Assembly: GCA_965153455.1 (NCBI GenBank) | Contig: OZ234499.1 | Location: 6,148,515-6,212,514, forward strand | Direction: 5' to 3' | Origin: Sphagnum compactum | Taxonomy: Eukaryota; Bryophyta; Sphagnopsida; Sphagnales | Length of the DNA stretch: 64,000 nucleotides | Part shown: in pieces, positions 1-12,500 of the stretch | Position numbering within the stretch: position 1 is the stretch's first letter | Layout of the letters: every line of letters starts with the position of its first letter | Position numbers and translations under genes: made by a program | The notes under the pieces: generated by a model | What the model saw: the letters and a program-made list of their open reading frames with translations, nothing else | What the model was told of the DNA's origin: nothing | The model's database searches: none

Positions 1-1442
1 ACAACCAGAACAAAGAATAAAGGAGGATATATCTGATAAAGAATGCGGCTGAAGGAAACAACACTGATAGCAGCATTGAATATGGCCAATGCAAACCCTA
101 AGGCAGTCCCAGTGAAGCTGTTCAGGTCATCCACTATTCGCTGATCAGGATTATCAATTAGGGCCTGTGACTGAATATTATAGAATGTGCGATTCTGAAA
201 ATACTTGTGTATGTATTGGCTTGTCATCCAGCCACGCCATCTGAGTGCCAGTGTGTCCTTGAGATAATCCCGCAGTACAAACACCTAACAAAATAGCTGC
301 ATCTGATTAGACAGACAGTGGACAGTAGTATGAAGACAATAATCTGAATGAGAGAATTGCTTTCTAATCCTGAGTTCTTACAGGAATGCCTCCAGCAAAG
401 GCCCCCAGATAGTACACCAGCTGCTTTGTGAACTGCTCCCGGTTTTTACCTGACAGCCATTTCAAGGAATGCTTCAGCAATCTGCTGGAAAGACTTGCAA
501 CAGCCTAAATATGAAGTGCAGTGAAGAAGAGATGTGTAGCACAACAGCAAAAAAGTGCACAAAAAAGAGTACACTGTGATGTAGCTGAGATTAGGCAAGC
601 CTGTGAAATGATCAAACCCTGAACACAAAAACACAGCAATCTATCTCTCTAATCACTCTTACTTGCAAGAGCATTATCAAAGTCTCGTCCAAGAAAATTG
701 AATCCAACGCTCATGCCAGTTGTAGCCAAAGTGAATGCAAACAAGCCCGCCAACCGTAGACGCGCCTGCACTTTATCTTCTGAACTCCAGTAGGGAGCTG
801 CCACCTTCCAGAACCTCCGCAGCAGAGTAGATAGATTTGATCCAACTCTCTGCAACAAAGAGTAAGCAAGTACAAGGCGCAATAAGGCTTTTTGTTGACA
901 TCGATGACTTGAGATGTAAACAAGTTGTTTGTCTTCCCCCGGAAAATGTACCACAAGGTGTACCGGGGGCTGTGTTGTTCGCAACAATTGAGAGCAAATG
1001 TTGAAGAAAAACTTACCTTCAGCTCAGACGCGGGGTCATTCCGCAAAGATTGAGGTGCAATATCGGGAGTTTCGGCCGATTCCGTTGGCTTGCCTTCTCC
1101 ATGCTCCTGCTGGAACAATTCCGATGCCGATGCTCTGACCTCGAGTTTCCTTCGTCGATAACCGGAAAATGACCCTCTGGAAGCGCTCACAGAAGAAGCT
1201 AACGGAAACGGAAGACTGTACGAGCAAGCGGAGTGTAGCGAAGACCGACGAAGATAAGAAGGAGATTGGAACCTCCTCCGAACTCTGTAATTGAAATTGT
1301 TGAACTCTGTACAGGAAGGAAGAGGAGGAGGAGGAGGAGGAAGAGATATTCTTGAAACTTGTCCACAGCTCCATAAAACAACAGTAGTAAAGTAGCTACT
1401 ACTACTACTACTACATGCCTGGGCAAAACCAAAATTCGACAT
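1..1442 (-). CDS. ABCD2: ABC transporter D family member 2-like, chloroplastic (5' part, exons 1-4)
   Basis: Half-size ABC transporter of the ABC_membrane_2 (SbmA/BacA-like) type, expected in the plastid inner envelope; the substrate is not established. Four exons are visible on the minus strand: 1442-1017, 849-663, 449-382 and 284 to beyond position 1. Each junction has GT/AG and keeps frame. Exon 1 (142 residues) is Ser/Arg-rich with few acidic residues at its N-terminus, as in a plastid transit peptide, and ends ...ASELK. Exon 2 encodes the hallmark LLRRFWKVAAPYWSSEDK and the first membrane segment (FAFTLATTGMSVGFNFLGRD). Exon 3 encodes EQFTKQLVYYLGAFAGGIP. Exon 4 encodes VFVLRDYLKDTLALRWRGWM and the DNPDQRIVDDL segment typical of this family. 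The nucleotide-binding domain lies outside the window. The start at 1442 is the first ATG of the open frame. The family call is firm; subfamily number is by resemblance to Arabidopsis ABCD2. Confidence 0.9.
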
Positions 1443-2160
1443 GGTTTTGCACTTTACAACCTTTGTTTTTCTTTGTCAATTCTTCTTCTCCCGTATTCGT
1501 CAGAGGGAGGGACTCCTTACCCCTTCTTGCCGAAAGGATCATCGGCCGGAACTCCTTACCCCTTCTTACCGAAAGGATCATCGGCCGAAACTCCTCCTCA
1601 ACTAGTCGTCCCCTGGCCAAACACTTTTATATATGAAAACTTGATCACCATTTTCTTGTTCTCTACGTCCCTTCCCCGTGCATTGCAGCACCACCTGGGG
1701 CCAGACCGGGCCCTCCTTCTGCTCCTCTTGCTCCTTCTTCTCCTCCTCCTCCTCATCGGGAACAAGTCAATTCTTCCTTCCTTTCCCTTCACCAGCACTG
1801 CAACTCCCTGTGAGCATCTTCTGGGCAGCACTCTGCGTGGGAAACCGTGTTTTGCACGGCAGACAAGAAGACGAGGACGAAGAAGACGAGGTGAGAGGAA
1901 CTTTCAGTGTAAGTACTCGGGGGATTTGATTGACAATTGCTCCTTGGCGGATCATTCGAGGATTTTGCTACCACCCAACTAACTCACCACACCTGCTCCT
2001 TTCTCTTTCTCTTTAACCACACTTCTACTCCAAGGTTAGGCATTAGCTTACCTCACTCACCAAGGACAAGGGTTGGTTTTGAGTTTTTTACTCCATCAAA
2101 GCACAAAATAGATCCGAGCCTTCCTTGCAGGAGGAATTTTTGTCTACACATTTCTCTTAA
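1443..2160. promoter_or_regulatory. Upstream region of the ABCD2-like gene
   Basis: No supportable gene. It should hold the promoter and 5'UTR of the minus-strand transporter. It contains a 39-bp direct repeat (listed separately) and a CT-rich run around 1710-1757 (TCC/TTC triplets). The CT-rich run would read as GA-rich on the sense strand of the transporter. The open frames here are triplet-repeat artefacts. Confidence 0.4.
1512..1589. repeat. 39-bp tandem duplication upstream of ABCD2-like gene
   Basis: Two adjacent copies of a 39-bp unit beginning ACTCCTTACCCCTTCTT (1512-1550 and 1551-1589). They differ at about one internal position (TTGCC versus TTACC) and a base at the unit ends. The unit length is a multiple of three, so it creates an apparent repeated peptide in an open frame. 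It lies about 70 bp upstream of the transporter start codon. Confidence 0.85.
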
Positions 2161-2495
2161 ACCATCTCCAGCGGTGCTCAATATGTGATCCTCCACACTA
2201 AAATTGGATGAAGAAAAGTCAAAACATGCGGGCTTGGCTCAGGACATGTCAGTGGCTGGTAAACGGCTGCAGAAAAGAGTGTAATAAATATGATCTGATT
2301 GTTTCTTAGGGTGTTCCTGATTGGCTCATCATAACGATTGGTTCAGGTGGTTTGCTACTAGTAGTCCCCCACGGAAGACATTAAACCGAGTTTCAGTTTT
2401 ATGGGTGGGGTTGCAAAAATGTAAATAACTAAACTTGGATGTGAAAAATATTTTTGCAGGGTCCGATTCTGAGCACAGCTGCACATGCATGCTCT
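2161..2495 (-). mobile_element. MITE, family 1 (Harbinger/Tourist-like), copy 1
   Basis: A roughly 335-bp non-autonomous DNA element. The left end reads CATCTCCAGCGGTGCTCA, and the right end carries the inverted counterpart CTGAGCACAGCTG followed by GCATGCTC. Both sides are flanked by TAA, compatible with a 3-bp PIF/Harbinger target duplication. Internal sequence, for example ACTAAACTTGGATGTGAAAA and TTACACTC/GAGTGTAA, is shared in opposite orientation with the copy at 28233-28608. It has no coding capacity. The orientation sign is relative to that better-preserved copy. Confidence 0.75.
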
Positions 2496-4689
2496 TAAAG
2501 CCATTAGTAGAAGATCTCCACTACCTATCAGTGCAAGTTTTGGACTCCCATCTTGGTTTCTATTGCCTAGTCTTTTGACAATTGACTCAATTTTGGATTC
2601 ACCTTTGGAATTAGCAACTCACCTTGGACTTTAAGTCATCTTCTTTGGAGTTTCAATTCCTCTCTGGATTTGTGCCATTATTAATAACCCTTGGTAAGGT
2701 TATATCTAGGGATTTTATTTGTGAGGAAATTTTGTCACTTGGTGACGAAAGAAAAGGGGATCAACTTGTTAAAGAAGGGGGGGGGGGGGGGGGGCGGGGG
2801 ATCTGCAACTTGCACAAGGATTTTTTTGAAAAAAAATTCCCCAAAGTAAATCATATGTCTAGGAAACAAAAGTTGAAATTGAGTTATTAAACCAAAGGTT
2901 ATTGTGAGTCACTAATGTATAATCGAAATTTTAAAGAAAATTACTTGTGTTTTTTTACCTATAGTCAAATTTGACTTAGTCCTAACAATTCACCTGTCTC
3001 ATAGAATTGAAAAAATAAAATCATATCATTCAAGGTTCCTCTTAAAGGAATCAAATCTATTGGACCAAAATTGGGGAGGAGGCCTATTGATGACTTTGTC
3101 AACTTAGAACATTTTAGTTTCAACTGGAAGTGCACATGTATTTTACTTGCAGTTAATATGAAAAAACCACCCTTTTGACCTTATCACCACTAGGGTGGTC
3201 AAGTGAGGACTTGAAGTCAAGTGAAAATTCTCAACTCCATAATGAAAACATCTTGAGGCATGGTCAAGATGTCAAACCTTGTTTCAAATATTCGAGTCAT
3301 TTATAAAGTTGCAATTTTCAAAATGGGGCAATGTTGAAACTTTTTCTTTTTTTTGGTAGCAACGTCTCACATTTGTGAGAGTGTGTTTGAATCTTTGAAC
3401 ATTTTGTCAACCCACTTCATTTATTATAGTTTTGTTTGAGTTGAAAGCTCAAGACTAAAGTCATGACAATGTGAGTTCACGCCTTCTATATTATGATTTT
3501 GATTATGCATCATTTCAATTTCAATTTGTATTAATTATTTTTTTAAATTTTTTTTGCAAATTGATTTCATCTTAAGTTCAAGTTTGTGAGTTCATTTTAG
3601 TTTCATCTCAAAGTTTACATGCTCTTTTTCATTATGGGTGCTAAGGAGTGTTCCTTGGGTTTGCATTTTGTTGTAAGACCAAAGAATTGTCGAAACTTTT
3701 AACCTTTGATGCGGTTTGAAAAACTTAGAAATGCATCACATGGATTCACAAGGCTCATCGCAACTTGAAATTGAGAAAAGTCATAATTATTTAAAAATAT
3801 ATATATTATGTGGCGCTCAATGTCATGACATCAAAATGATCATTTTTTTTTTCCAAGACTACCAAATGAAAATCTTGAAGCTACCAAATTATGAATTGTT
3901 ATTTTGGGACATCATATTTTTAAAAAATTGCATCCAAATCAAGAACTTTCAAGGGCAAACTTGTAGACTTTGGAACAAGTTTCAATGACATATTAAGCAT
4001 TTCATTTGAAGTTGCGTTGGTATTTTAGAATGCCAATTAAATAGTTCAAAATTATTTTGTTCATTTGATTTATGACTTTTTGAATGGCCATAATTATGTT
4101 ATTTGTGCCAAAGTTTAGATGGGATTTGTAGTGGCAACTTTAGCAAAATTGCAAACTTCTTATTTCATTTGTTCATTATAAATTTATAATGGTCCATGTT
4201 GATAAGAAAACATTTAAAAAAGAATTGTGGTTAAGGGGATCTTCTTAGTTTACATTTTGTTTCGTTTTGGGGGGGGGGGTGACATAGTGGGGGGTAATGG
4301 GATAGTCTAACACAAACTCTTGTTACACACCTTTCCAACTTTGGAAGCTGTATGTGTTTTGGGGCTTAAGCATGTGTAACAATGAATTTTTTTATAAAAA
4401 AAAATTGGAGAAACAAATGAACAAATCCAAGGGGAGACCTATATGATGAATAATTTCGTTCATATTAGACTAGTCCTTGAGGTTAAAGGTCACAAATGTA
4501 TTGGAAATTATGAATTGGTACCTTAAAAAACATTGTCACAAGAACCTAAGTTCAGGTCATCCAATATTGAAAGAAAATAGGTTTAACATATCTCAAGTCA
4601 TAATAAAAGCAAAGAGATGTTATTTTCCATCCAAGAACTAAAATTGTTTTGTAACTTAAACAACAAACCACTCATAAGCTTTCCAAAGT
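2496..4689. other. AT-rich intergenic region
   Basis: No gene is supported. A G homopolymer (18 G, then C and five more G) lies at 2777-2800, and a shorter G run lies near 4270-4279. Short open frames at 2624 and 3716 are low-complexity, Lys/Ile/Phe-rich and match no family that I recognise. Nothing else stands out. Confidence 0.5.
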
Positions 4690-5275
4690 TCCATATTGTT
4701 TCTTCATAATTTCTACAAACAAATTACAAAACAGAATTCATCCTCGAACGCCATAGAGACAAATGTTCCTCCAAAGTCTCATTTTCTATCTTGCTTCCTC
4801 CATCCCACACATCTATTGAAAGGGAATGCATCTCCAATCCACACAAACATATGTTTTTCTAAACTTCCATATTTCATCTTTCTATCTCCTATTTTGAATG
4901 GAACTTTCACACACATGTTCTTCTAAACTTCCATGCTTTTATCTTTCTATTCTCTTATTTTGAGTGGAATCGTCACACATCATTGAAAGCAAATTCAATC
5001 TCCAACCACACAAACATGTGTTCTAAAGTTCCATCTTTTGTCTTTCTTTGATTTCAAATGGATCCATCACATGCCTTATCAAGGGGAATTCATTCTCCAA
5101 CGCAAACAAACAAATGATCTTCTATTTTTAATGAACAAACTCATACTCCCACAACCAAGATCATTCAAAGTGTCTTATCTTTCTTCCTATTTCAAATGGA
5201 ACCATCACACACATTATGAAACAAGGTAATTCATTCTCCATTGCAAACAAATACATGTTCTTCTACTTTTACTAA
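4690..5275. repeat. Diverged tandem repeat, about 100-140 bp units
   Basis: About five imperfect copies of one theme: ATGTTCTTCTAAACTTCC, then a TCTTTCTAT/TTTGAATGGA block, then CATCACACACATT, then GAATTCATTCTCCAA and CACAAACA. Copies begin near 4765, 4853, 4915, 5016 and 5112, with a partial one at 5252. Unit spacing drifts through indels, so the array is old. No coding function is apparent. Confidence 0.65.
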
Positions 5276-6021
5276 AGAAATGTGGCATGTTTCTGCCTCC
5301 GAATCACTTAAGGAATGAAGTTCACTCAAATTGTGAAACAAAAGTAGCCATGTAACACTTCCCAATTTAGATAACAAGAGATTGGTGATGATTTAGGGAA
5401 CTTGAACAGTAAAATGTTCTTGACAACTGAGTTGTTGACATATATTTTGAAAAATCCCTTTTCAATTGTTTGCAAAAGGTCTCAAGGACATTCATGACAT
5501 TCATTACACATGAACTTTCACAGTACTGAAGATACAGATGTCCAGCATTTGCAGTCTTGGGCGGGATGAGGGTCTTAAATGCTAAAGCAAAGTGTCAGGA
5601 GATCATCAGCAGAACCATATAATCTGAAAATCTAAGCTTAACAATATGACCGTGAGATACCCAAGTAGGGTAAACAAATCAATTGGAGAAACTGAAAGAA
5701 TGAGGATTGCTAGATATAAACAAGATGCTCTCGAAAAAAATTCCTAGACGCACACATGAGAGACGACAAGCCCCTCGTGCGTTAAAACACAAAATTTCAA
5801 AGACTAACCAACGGAACCCCTTGAATAGTTGGGTGGTATAGAATCTTTTGTGGAGGAGAAGGCCATTTTGATTTGCAAAGTTTCGCGGCTCAATCCGCTT
5901 GTCAGTTTCCAGGAACAAATCTTGAAGAAGCACCACCACCCTGCATGTCTTGTCTTCAAGCGCACTACCTGGGGTGCTTATGACCTCGTCGTGGTTCTCA
6001 ATAAAATTGTTGTGGGTCGTC
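5276..6021. other. Region downstream of the AG-peptide gene, including its 3'UTR
   Basis: No independent gene is supported. The part nearest 6021 should be the 3'UTR of the minus-strand arabinogalactan peptide gene. The open frames at 5679-5939 and 5829-6053 overlap each other on opposite strands and show no family features. Confidence 0.4.
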
Positions 6022-6246
6022 CTAGAAAAGAGCGTGTGGCATTGAGTCGATAGGGTGAACGAAGTATGTCAATACGAGGGCCAGGAATAACATAGCACAT
6101 GCAATGCCCTGGTCAATCGTTGATCCGCGGCTACTTGGAGGAGCAGGAGGTCCTTGTGATTTAGCTTGCACCACAGGCAAGAAAGCACCCATGGAACACA
6201 CCAAGGAGATTGTGAACACTGCCACCTGCACAAAAATCCCTTCCAT
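6022..6246 (-). CDS. Arabinogalactan peptide (AGP16/20/22/41-like), GPI-anchored
   Basis: A 74-residue AG-peptide precursor for a small cell-surface proteoglycan. It begins MEGIF with a hydrophobic secretion signal (about residues 3-28, cleavage after VVQA likely). A tiny mature core follows, QGPPAPPSSRG, whose Pro clustering fits hydroxyproline O-arabinogalactosylation. The C-terminus TIDQGIACAMLFLALVLTYF-VHP is the characteristic GPI-attachment and hydrophobic tail of the AGP16/20/22/41 group (family form SIDQGIAYLLM..LVLTYLIHPLD). The frame stays open upstream to 6321 (25 more residues). I chose the internal Met at 6246 because it directly starts the signal peptide and gives the usual 70-75 residue length. 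Single exon; stop TAG at 6022-6024. Cys replaces the usual Tyr after GIA. Confidence 0.88.
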   Translation of the reverse strand: MEGIFVQVAVFTISLVCSMGAFLPVVQAKSQGPPAPPSSRGSTIDQGIACAMLFLALVLTYFVHPIDSMPHALF

Positions 6247-7010
6247 CTCTCTTTCTCCCTTTCTAGCAATCAAAAATGAAAATGGCAAACAACCCCAACG
6301 GGAACGAGAAATGACCCCCAAACCCTAGAATCAACTTCACTCAGCAACAACAGATCGGAAGTGTAGCAACCAAAAAAAACAAAACAAACCCACTTCGCAA
6401 TGACCTCTGCGGATGATGTATCAACCAAGTTGGAGTACAAAAGAGATGGAGAAAATGAAAAATTCTGCAGTGATGTCGTGTATAACATATGACTCTATGA
6501 AAAGCAACGAGTCTCAAATTTATGCAGAGGAAAAGTTCGGAAACGCGCTCATCAGGAGAGGAGTCAGAAGCTTCGATGGATGTTGGGTCGGAAAAAAAAG
6601 TATGGCACAACAGATGCAGCAGTCAAAAGTCTAGAGCGGCAGAGGTCAAAAACAGGGGACTAGCTTTGCTGCAACGACCAAAGGACGAAAGGACCCACCC
6701 ATCTCCAGCGAAGTGCAGAAGAAAAACCGGAGAAGATACGAAGGAAGCACGTGAAAATTCCCACATACCCAAAAATCCAACCCGCGCGACGGTTTCGTGC
6801 GTTGGAGCCTGGTGGCAAGCGTGGAATCTGGATGCAAAAGCGGAGCGTCCTGTTGGGGTTCTGGAAGGCCGGCCCCTAACCACCTACGTACCCTACCCTA
6901 CTAATCACACACCTAAATGTTTAGGTATCATGTGATCACAAGAAGGGTAGGTTATTGTTGTAGCCAAAAGGTTCCACTTACCTTCCAACCTTCCTTTTCC
7001 CCTTACCAAC
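6247..7010. promoter_or_regulatory. Upstream region of the AG-peptide gene
   Basis: Presumed 5'UTR and promoter of the minus-strand AG-peptide gene. The stretch 6500-6890 is richer in GC than its surroundings and carries overlapping open frames on both strands (for example plus 6522-6935). They lack recognisable domains, so I do not call them genes. Confidence 0.4.
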
Positions 7011-7012
7011 TA

Positions 7013-7013
7013 A

Positions 7014-7044
<31 letters not shown>

Positions 7045-7100
7045 AATTTTTAAATTTTTTTTAAAATTTTAATTTTTTTTGTGTGTGTAATTGTGTGGGT
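7013..7100. repeat. Microsatellite (CT)n(TA)n with A/T tract
   Basis: A CTCTCTCT run passes directly into TATATATA and then into long T and A tracts. It is a simple compound microsatellite at the border between the GC-richer gene island and the AT-rich intergenic DNA. Confidence 0.85.
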
Positions 7101-9150
7101 GTTTTCTTATAATTTAAATTTATGTATTAAACAACTAGGGCTCCACATTGCTTTACACAACCATTTATGCATTCCCATTCATTCTATCCACGTGTTTTGT
7201 ATTATTGTAATTAACAAAAAAGAAAAGATATAGACAAAGGGGGAAGGAAGATAGGTGTATAATGACATTAAGAATATAACAACATGCCAAAACAATGGTA
7301 TTGAAAAGAGGAATGTATGTAGAATATTTAAAAAGGAGTTCAAAAAGTTAGTTGTATGGGATTAAAGTAATCACATCACATTTTCTACAACCTCATTTGG
7401 TCCATGACCACTTGACCATGGTGTTGGGAGTTACCTCATGGGTTTGAAAGCTTAATTGATTCAAAGCAAGTAATAGTCATTGAGAATGGAAAGACAATGA
7501 ACTAAAAGGCTCCAAATAACAATATAATTCTTTTTTCCACAACATGTTATTAGATTGGGACTATGGAGGAATGATAAACAAATATGCAAACTTGTCCTTT
7601 AATAAGTTCTTGAGTTCAAACCTCAAGGGTCTTGCTTTACATCTTATAACATTTTGGATTCTAAAAACTCAAATGAATACCCAAACACCAGTGCAACACC
7701 ACCAACATAAGTGTTGCAAAAATCTTGGCCAAAGTGTATTCTAAAGCATGGGAACAAAGTACTCAATCTCATCCATTATCTTCTGTCCAAGTAACTTCCC
7801 AATGTGATGGTTCATTGGTTTCAACCACCGAATTGTTGGGCACACTAGTTCAAAATATTGATTCACCTACAAAACTAATCACATAATTAGTGAATATAAT
7901 ATGGAAAGAACAACAATAGTATAAGGATGAAATTATTTTTGACCCCTATTTTTTTTAATAGGGGTTATTAAAAAAATCAAGTAATTTTTGTGAAAAGAAC
8001 ACCAAATCTTTTTATGCCCAAGCCTTTTTTTTATTGGGTTTCTTGCTTACAGTAAGAAAAATACACAATGTTAATGCTTTTGAAATTTAAGATTATGGTA
8101 AGGTTCCTAAAAATGAGTCTCTAAATAAATTATTGTGAAAGTCTACAAAGAATATTGGGCAATTTCAGAAAAAGAAAATTAAAACAAAAAACCTACCTTT
8201 TTATGGTGAGAAGAATGTTTTCAATGTATTATTTTAAAAAATATATTTTCAATATATCATATTCTAGGGAAAGGAATTATGTATTTGACATTCAAGCAAT
8301 TTCTCAAATGTTGTCTCATTTTAAAGACAACATACTTTGATTTTTTTACATTAAGATTAAATGCAATGTCAATAGCATAAGCAATAACAAATAGACCATT
8401 GATGATTGATCAATTTGTTGCATTACATTTGCATAAATGTAGTTCAAATGATCAATATTTAAAATCTCAACCAAAGGTTCAACTTCAAGATCACATTATT
8501 CAAAATTTTATGTGATATGCACAAATGGTTTGTAGCGAAGAGGTTGTAATAAGGTTACTATCAAATTTGCAATAGTTATTGCATGCATGTATTCCTAAGT
8601 TCCTCTAAAATGAACAACATAAATTTTTTACCCCAATGGAATGGAACATAAAAAAGAATTCATCTACATGAAGGACATTGAAAACCTAATATCCAAAAAC
8701 TATCTTGTGTAGTGAGCCCCATGCAGGGAGGGGGAAACACAAATCTTTTTTATTGATGAACAAATTGCATGAAATACACCATGGGAAAAAAAGGTCCCTA
8801 AAATGGGGTCCACACTTCTTGCAAAAATGCCATGGCAAACCCAAGTCTTCACAAAGAAATCCTTAAGTTCAGTCTAAGCCCTCAAAAACCTAGAATCTTT
8901 AACTAAGTAGATGGCATGCCAAATGGCCAAGCCTACCTACATAATAGAAATCCAAGCAAACTTAAGAACTTTTGTTCTAGTATAATGGCCATGAAACTTG
9001 AACACACACCTCTTGGGCCATAAAAAATACAATAAAAAATAATGTAATAAGTCCATAGGTTAATGTTCAAAGCCATTTTTATTTCAAATTATTTGACATG
9101 GTTTCCAATTTTTTTATCCATGTATTGCATTTTTATTTTTAAATTTTAGG
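7101..9150. other. AT-rich intergenic region
   Basis: No gene, RNA or complete transposon recognised. The short open frames (7544-7744, 8155-8340) look random and rich in Lys, Asn and Phe. The stretch 8700-9010 is slightly different in composition, with CCATGG-containing segments, but shows nothing nameable. Confidence 0.4.
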
Positions 9151-9186
9151 GATTGTTTTTAACTTGTATTTCATGGTTTTTTAGGG

Positions 9187-9560
9187 GTGGATACATGGTT
9201 GAAGCTCCATACCCAAATGTTGGTTTCCATTCTTGGATTCTTGAGGACTCCAATTGCTTGCAAACATAAGTTTAATGCAATTTATAAACAATACAAGGAT
9301 GACAAGGTTGCAAACGAAACTTTAGGTAATGATCGTCATGAATGTACCTTTTATGATGCATTGGATAGTTAGTGGCGTCGAAGTGGAAATGTAATGAAAC
9401 ATGTGAATGGTTTTGCCAAAGAAATTGAAAAAGTTATAGGCAATCCAAAATCTTAAGCATATTTTGATAGTTAAAAAACATTTGCTATCTTTGGGCTTTT
9501 TTAGTTCTTTAATGAAGTTGTGGAGTGGCATCCAAATCTTCAACTTTATAAACTACTAAA
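9187..9560 (+). pseudogene. Relic of a Myb/trihelix-like (SANT-type) protein, possibly transposon-derived
   Basis: The reading frame shows CKHKFNAIYKQYKDDKVAN, then GNDRHECTFYDALDS. After a TAG stop the same frame continues as WRRSGNVMKHVNGFAKEIEK. Spaced aromatics (F, Y, W) and basic residues resemble Myb/SANT-like or trihelix DNA-binding domains. Such domains occur in plant transcription factors and as the second protein of PIF/Harbinger transposons. Stop codons interrupt the frame at about 9370 and again near 9454. No transposase was found next to it. The family call is tentative. Confidence 0.4.
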
Positions 9561-12500
9561 GGTCTTACTTTTTCATTTTTGATTGACTTCTCACACATGT
9601 TCTTGTCTCCAAATATTATGTTTACATAGTGGCCTTTCACCATCACTAATATTATGCTAATGTCACTTCTTTATGACTTGAACCAATTTGAGGAGGCAAT
9701 TGCTTTACTTGCACTTCCATAATCAGGTTCGTTTGATAATTGCTTGTCCACAATACATGTATGAATTATTTAGTGAGCAATACATTTATACAATGGTTTT
9801 TTCATGCTTGACTTGCACAATGCTATAACTCATGTGATATCTTACATGTATGAACAAGTTTGGATTATCCATGATGGTTTCAACTAGTATATGGACCTAC
9901 ATGGAACGCATAGACATTGACAATTATTGTACCTTAGGTTGGCACCTTTGTGTTTAAACACACATGTGCTAGGGTGTGCATTAGTTCTTGATCAACTTGA
10001 AGGCACAAGAACATCTATGGACATGCAGGGAAAGAATCAACCATGGTGGCGGGAAGGGAAAATCTTAATGAAGTTAGCTCAATTATACATGTCCCAAAAT
10101 TGGCTAACCTATTTTGTGCATATTATATTACCTTCCATTCAAAAATCTCTATATGTGGATTCTTTAAATCAAAAGGTAAGATTGACTTTTCGCCCTTTTA
10201 CAAAAAATTCTAATTTTTTGCTTCAAATTGGAATTAAAGGTTATGAAAATTGTAGTACTTGGGTAGGATTGATTCATGCCATAAGAAGCTTTAGGTTGTC
10301 AATATATGTCTTGACAATCATATCTCGAGCTCCCCGATTCACATCATTTTTGCATTCATATTTGCTTTTAAACGCCATCCATAATGATGTCCATTCAACT
10401 GTGTTTTGTAACAAAAATCGCCACAAGGTACTGATCTCTCCAAATTTTTTGAAAACCTACACGTTTTTGCTTGTTAATTTTTTGAATAGACTTTTTTGAA
10501 TTCCATTTTTTTAGATTCCAAAAAGGGGGATCTTCCTTGCACAATACTTCTAATGACACATTCTTTAATATTTTTGAAAAAATATGTTCAATAATTATAA
10601 CATCCAGAATAGCTGATATAAGAGTGCCTTCCATGATAGATTTCAATATTTACAAAAAAACAATGGAATAGGTGATAAAAGAATGACATTTATAAATAAA
10701 TAAATAATTTAAGCTCAAGATTTTCTTGATGTTGCTATTTCTTGGTATGTATCAATTGGTTCTTGGTTTATTGGTAGGTTTCTTAACATTGATGTAGCTC
10801 TAACCATAATTTCTACAATGTTGTTTGTAAAGGGATAAAGCGACTAAGCTTCTATTAAAGCTTACAAGTAATATAGATACTTGAAATCTTCTTATCAACG
10901 TATTATTTTTTGGAGTTTAGAGTGTTTTGAGTTGGAGTGCTTGTTGCTAATTGTTCATGTAGTAGCAATCTAAGAAAGCAAGGTAGATGTATTCAGAAGA
11001 CAAGATTCAATTGCAAAAGGTTGGAATGTTATTGTTTTGGTCCAATGTTGAGCAAGATTTTGATGTAACTTCAAGATCTAATTCATGACGAAGTCAAGAA
11101 TGTACAAAATAAATAATGTGTGATAGGGGTATAATTTTGTTCATGAAAGCCATTACAAATATTGTTTCATACAATGCAAGCAAAAGGTGTAGTGCAACTT
11201 CAAAAAAAAGAAGCTAGTGTGGCTTTTGTGTATTGTGCAAGAAGTGTAGATATAGTCTTTGGAGATTTTTAGCAATGTTGAGTGATTTGTATAATGTGTA
11301 TAGCTTTGTGGAAGTTTCTTGTGAGAGGATGATAAGTGCCATATGTTCTTGGTTTGGCAGCCTTATGTGGACTTTGGACTAAAGCTGTTGGGTGGGGATC
11401 TTATGGCAATTCTAGGAGTATATGGATTTGTTCATGTTTTAAATCTCTCTTTTTATCCTTGGGATTTTAGGTCAAGTAACTGTAGGAATGAACATTTTAA
11501 ACCTTGAATGGAATTATCTAAGCTAATGAAATTAGAGGTTACGATTGTGCATATTAGAACATATGAAGAAATGGGAATGATAGTTGTGCCACTACAAGAC
11601 TTGGTTGAGCTTGAGCAAAAGACATTGGATTTGAACTTGTTGAAGAAAATGGGATTGTTATACAAGTCTTTCAAAGAGGTATTACATGGTGTTTGTAGTG
11701 TTGAAGATAAATCAACTTTGTCCTCAAATAAAGTGTACATATGTGCTATTGTTGGGAATACAAAGATTAATAATGTGCAATCCTACTAGTTCAAGTTTTA
11801 TGTTCATGCACTCATTGTAAAATTTCTGCCTACTAATTAACAATGTGTAAATAGGATGGCCAAATCAAATTTTGGAGTGATGGAACCAATGAATTAGGAT
11901 GTGCCCCAAATTGTATTGCTGAAGGTGGGGGCTTGCTGGAAGTCATAATGCATGCAACAGAAGATATGGAGTTGAAATATCACATAATCCCACATGCGAA
12001 GGTTGTGTTCAAGGGAGAGGAAAAGAAAACCTACGTCTGTGGAATGTAATAGGAGTCACTCTCAACTTTGTTCAATGTGTTTCATTGTTGGTCCATTTCA
12101 ACAAAGTCCATCTATATGTATGGTCTAACTTGACTCTAAATGTGATTTGCCATGGACATGGATGGATTGATGTTGCAGATTATGAAGAGGAACAAGGTGT
12201 CCACAATGGGAGTAGACATTTGAGCAGCACTTAAAGGAACCCCCGGTGGATGGTCATTTGCATGTTGAGGTTACATGGGCTTGAACATGCATTTCAAGGT
12301 AATATATCCTTATATACTTAAATTGATTGAATTCCAATGCTTAGCACGCTTGTGTACATTTGAAAAAACACTAAAATCTACGTTGTATAAGGGTTGTGTG
12401 CTCTAGAATGGCTCACACTGACCTTCAAGGTTGGAACTGAGTGTTTGATTTGCCTAAATTCTAACAACAAAGAGTTCATCTACATGCTTTTCGTCTAGCT

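Noticed and set aside
711-1016. Continuation of the transporter frame past 1017
   Set aside because: A consensus donor at 1017/1016 and an acceptor at 850 join the exons in frame to conserved family sequence. The read-through part is intron.
6522-6935. 137-codon open frame upstream of the AG-peptide gene
   Set aside because: Overlaps a minus-strand frame of similar length and shows no domain or signal.
9927-10499. 190-codon open frame
   Set aside because: No recognisable motif, no splice context, and AT-rich composition typical of the surrounding DNA. Described as possible transposon remnant only.
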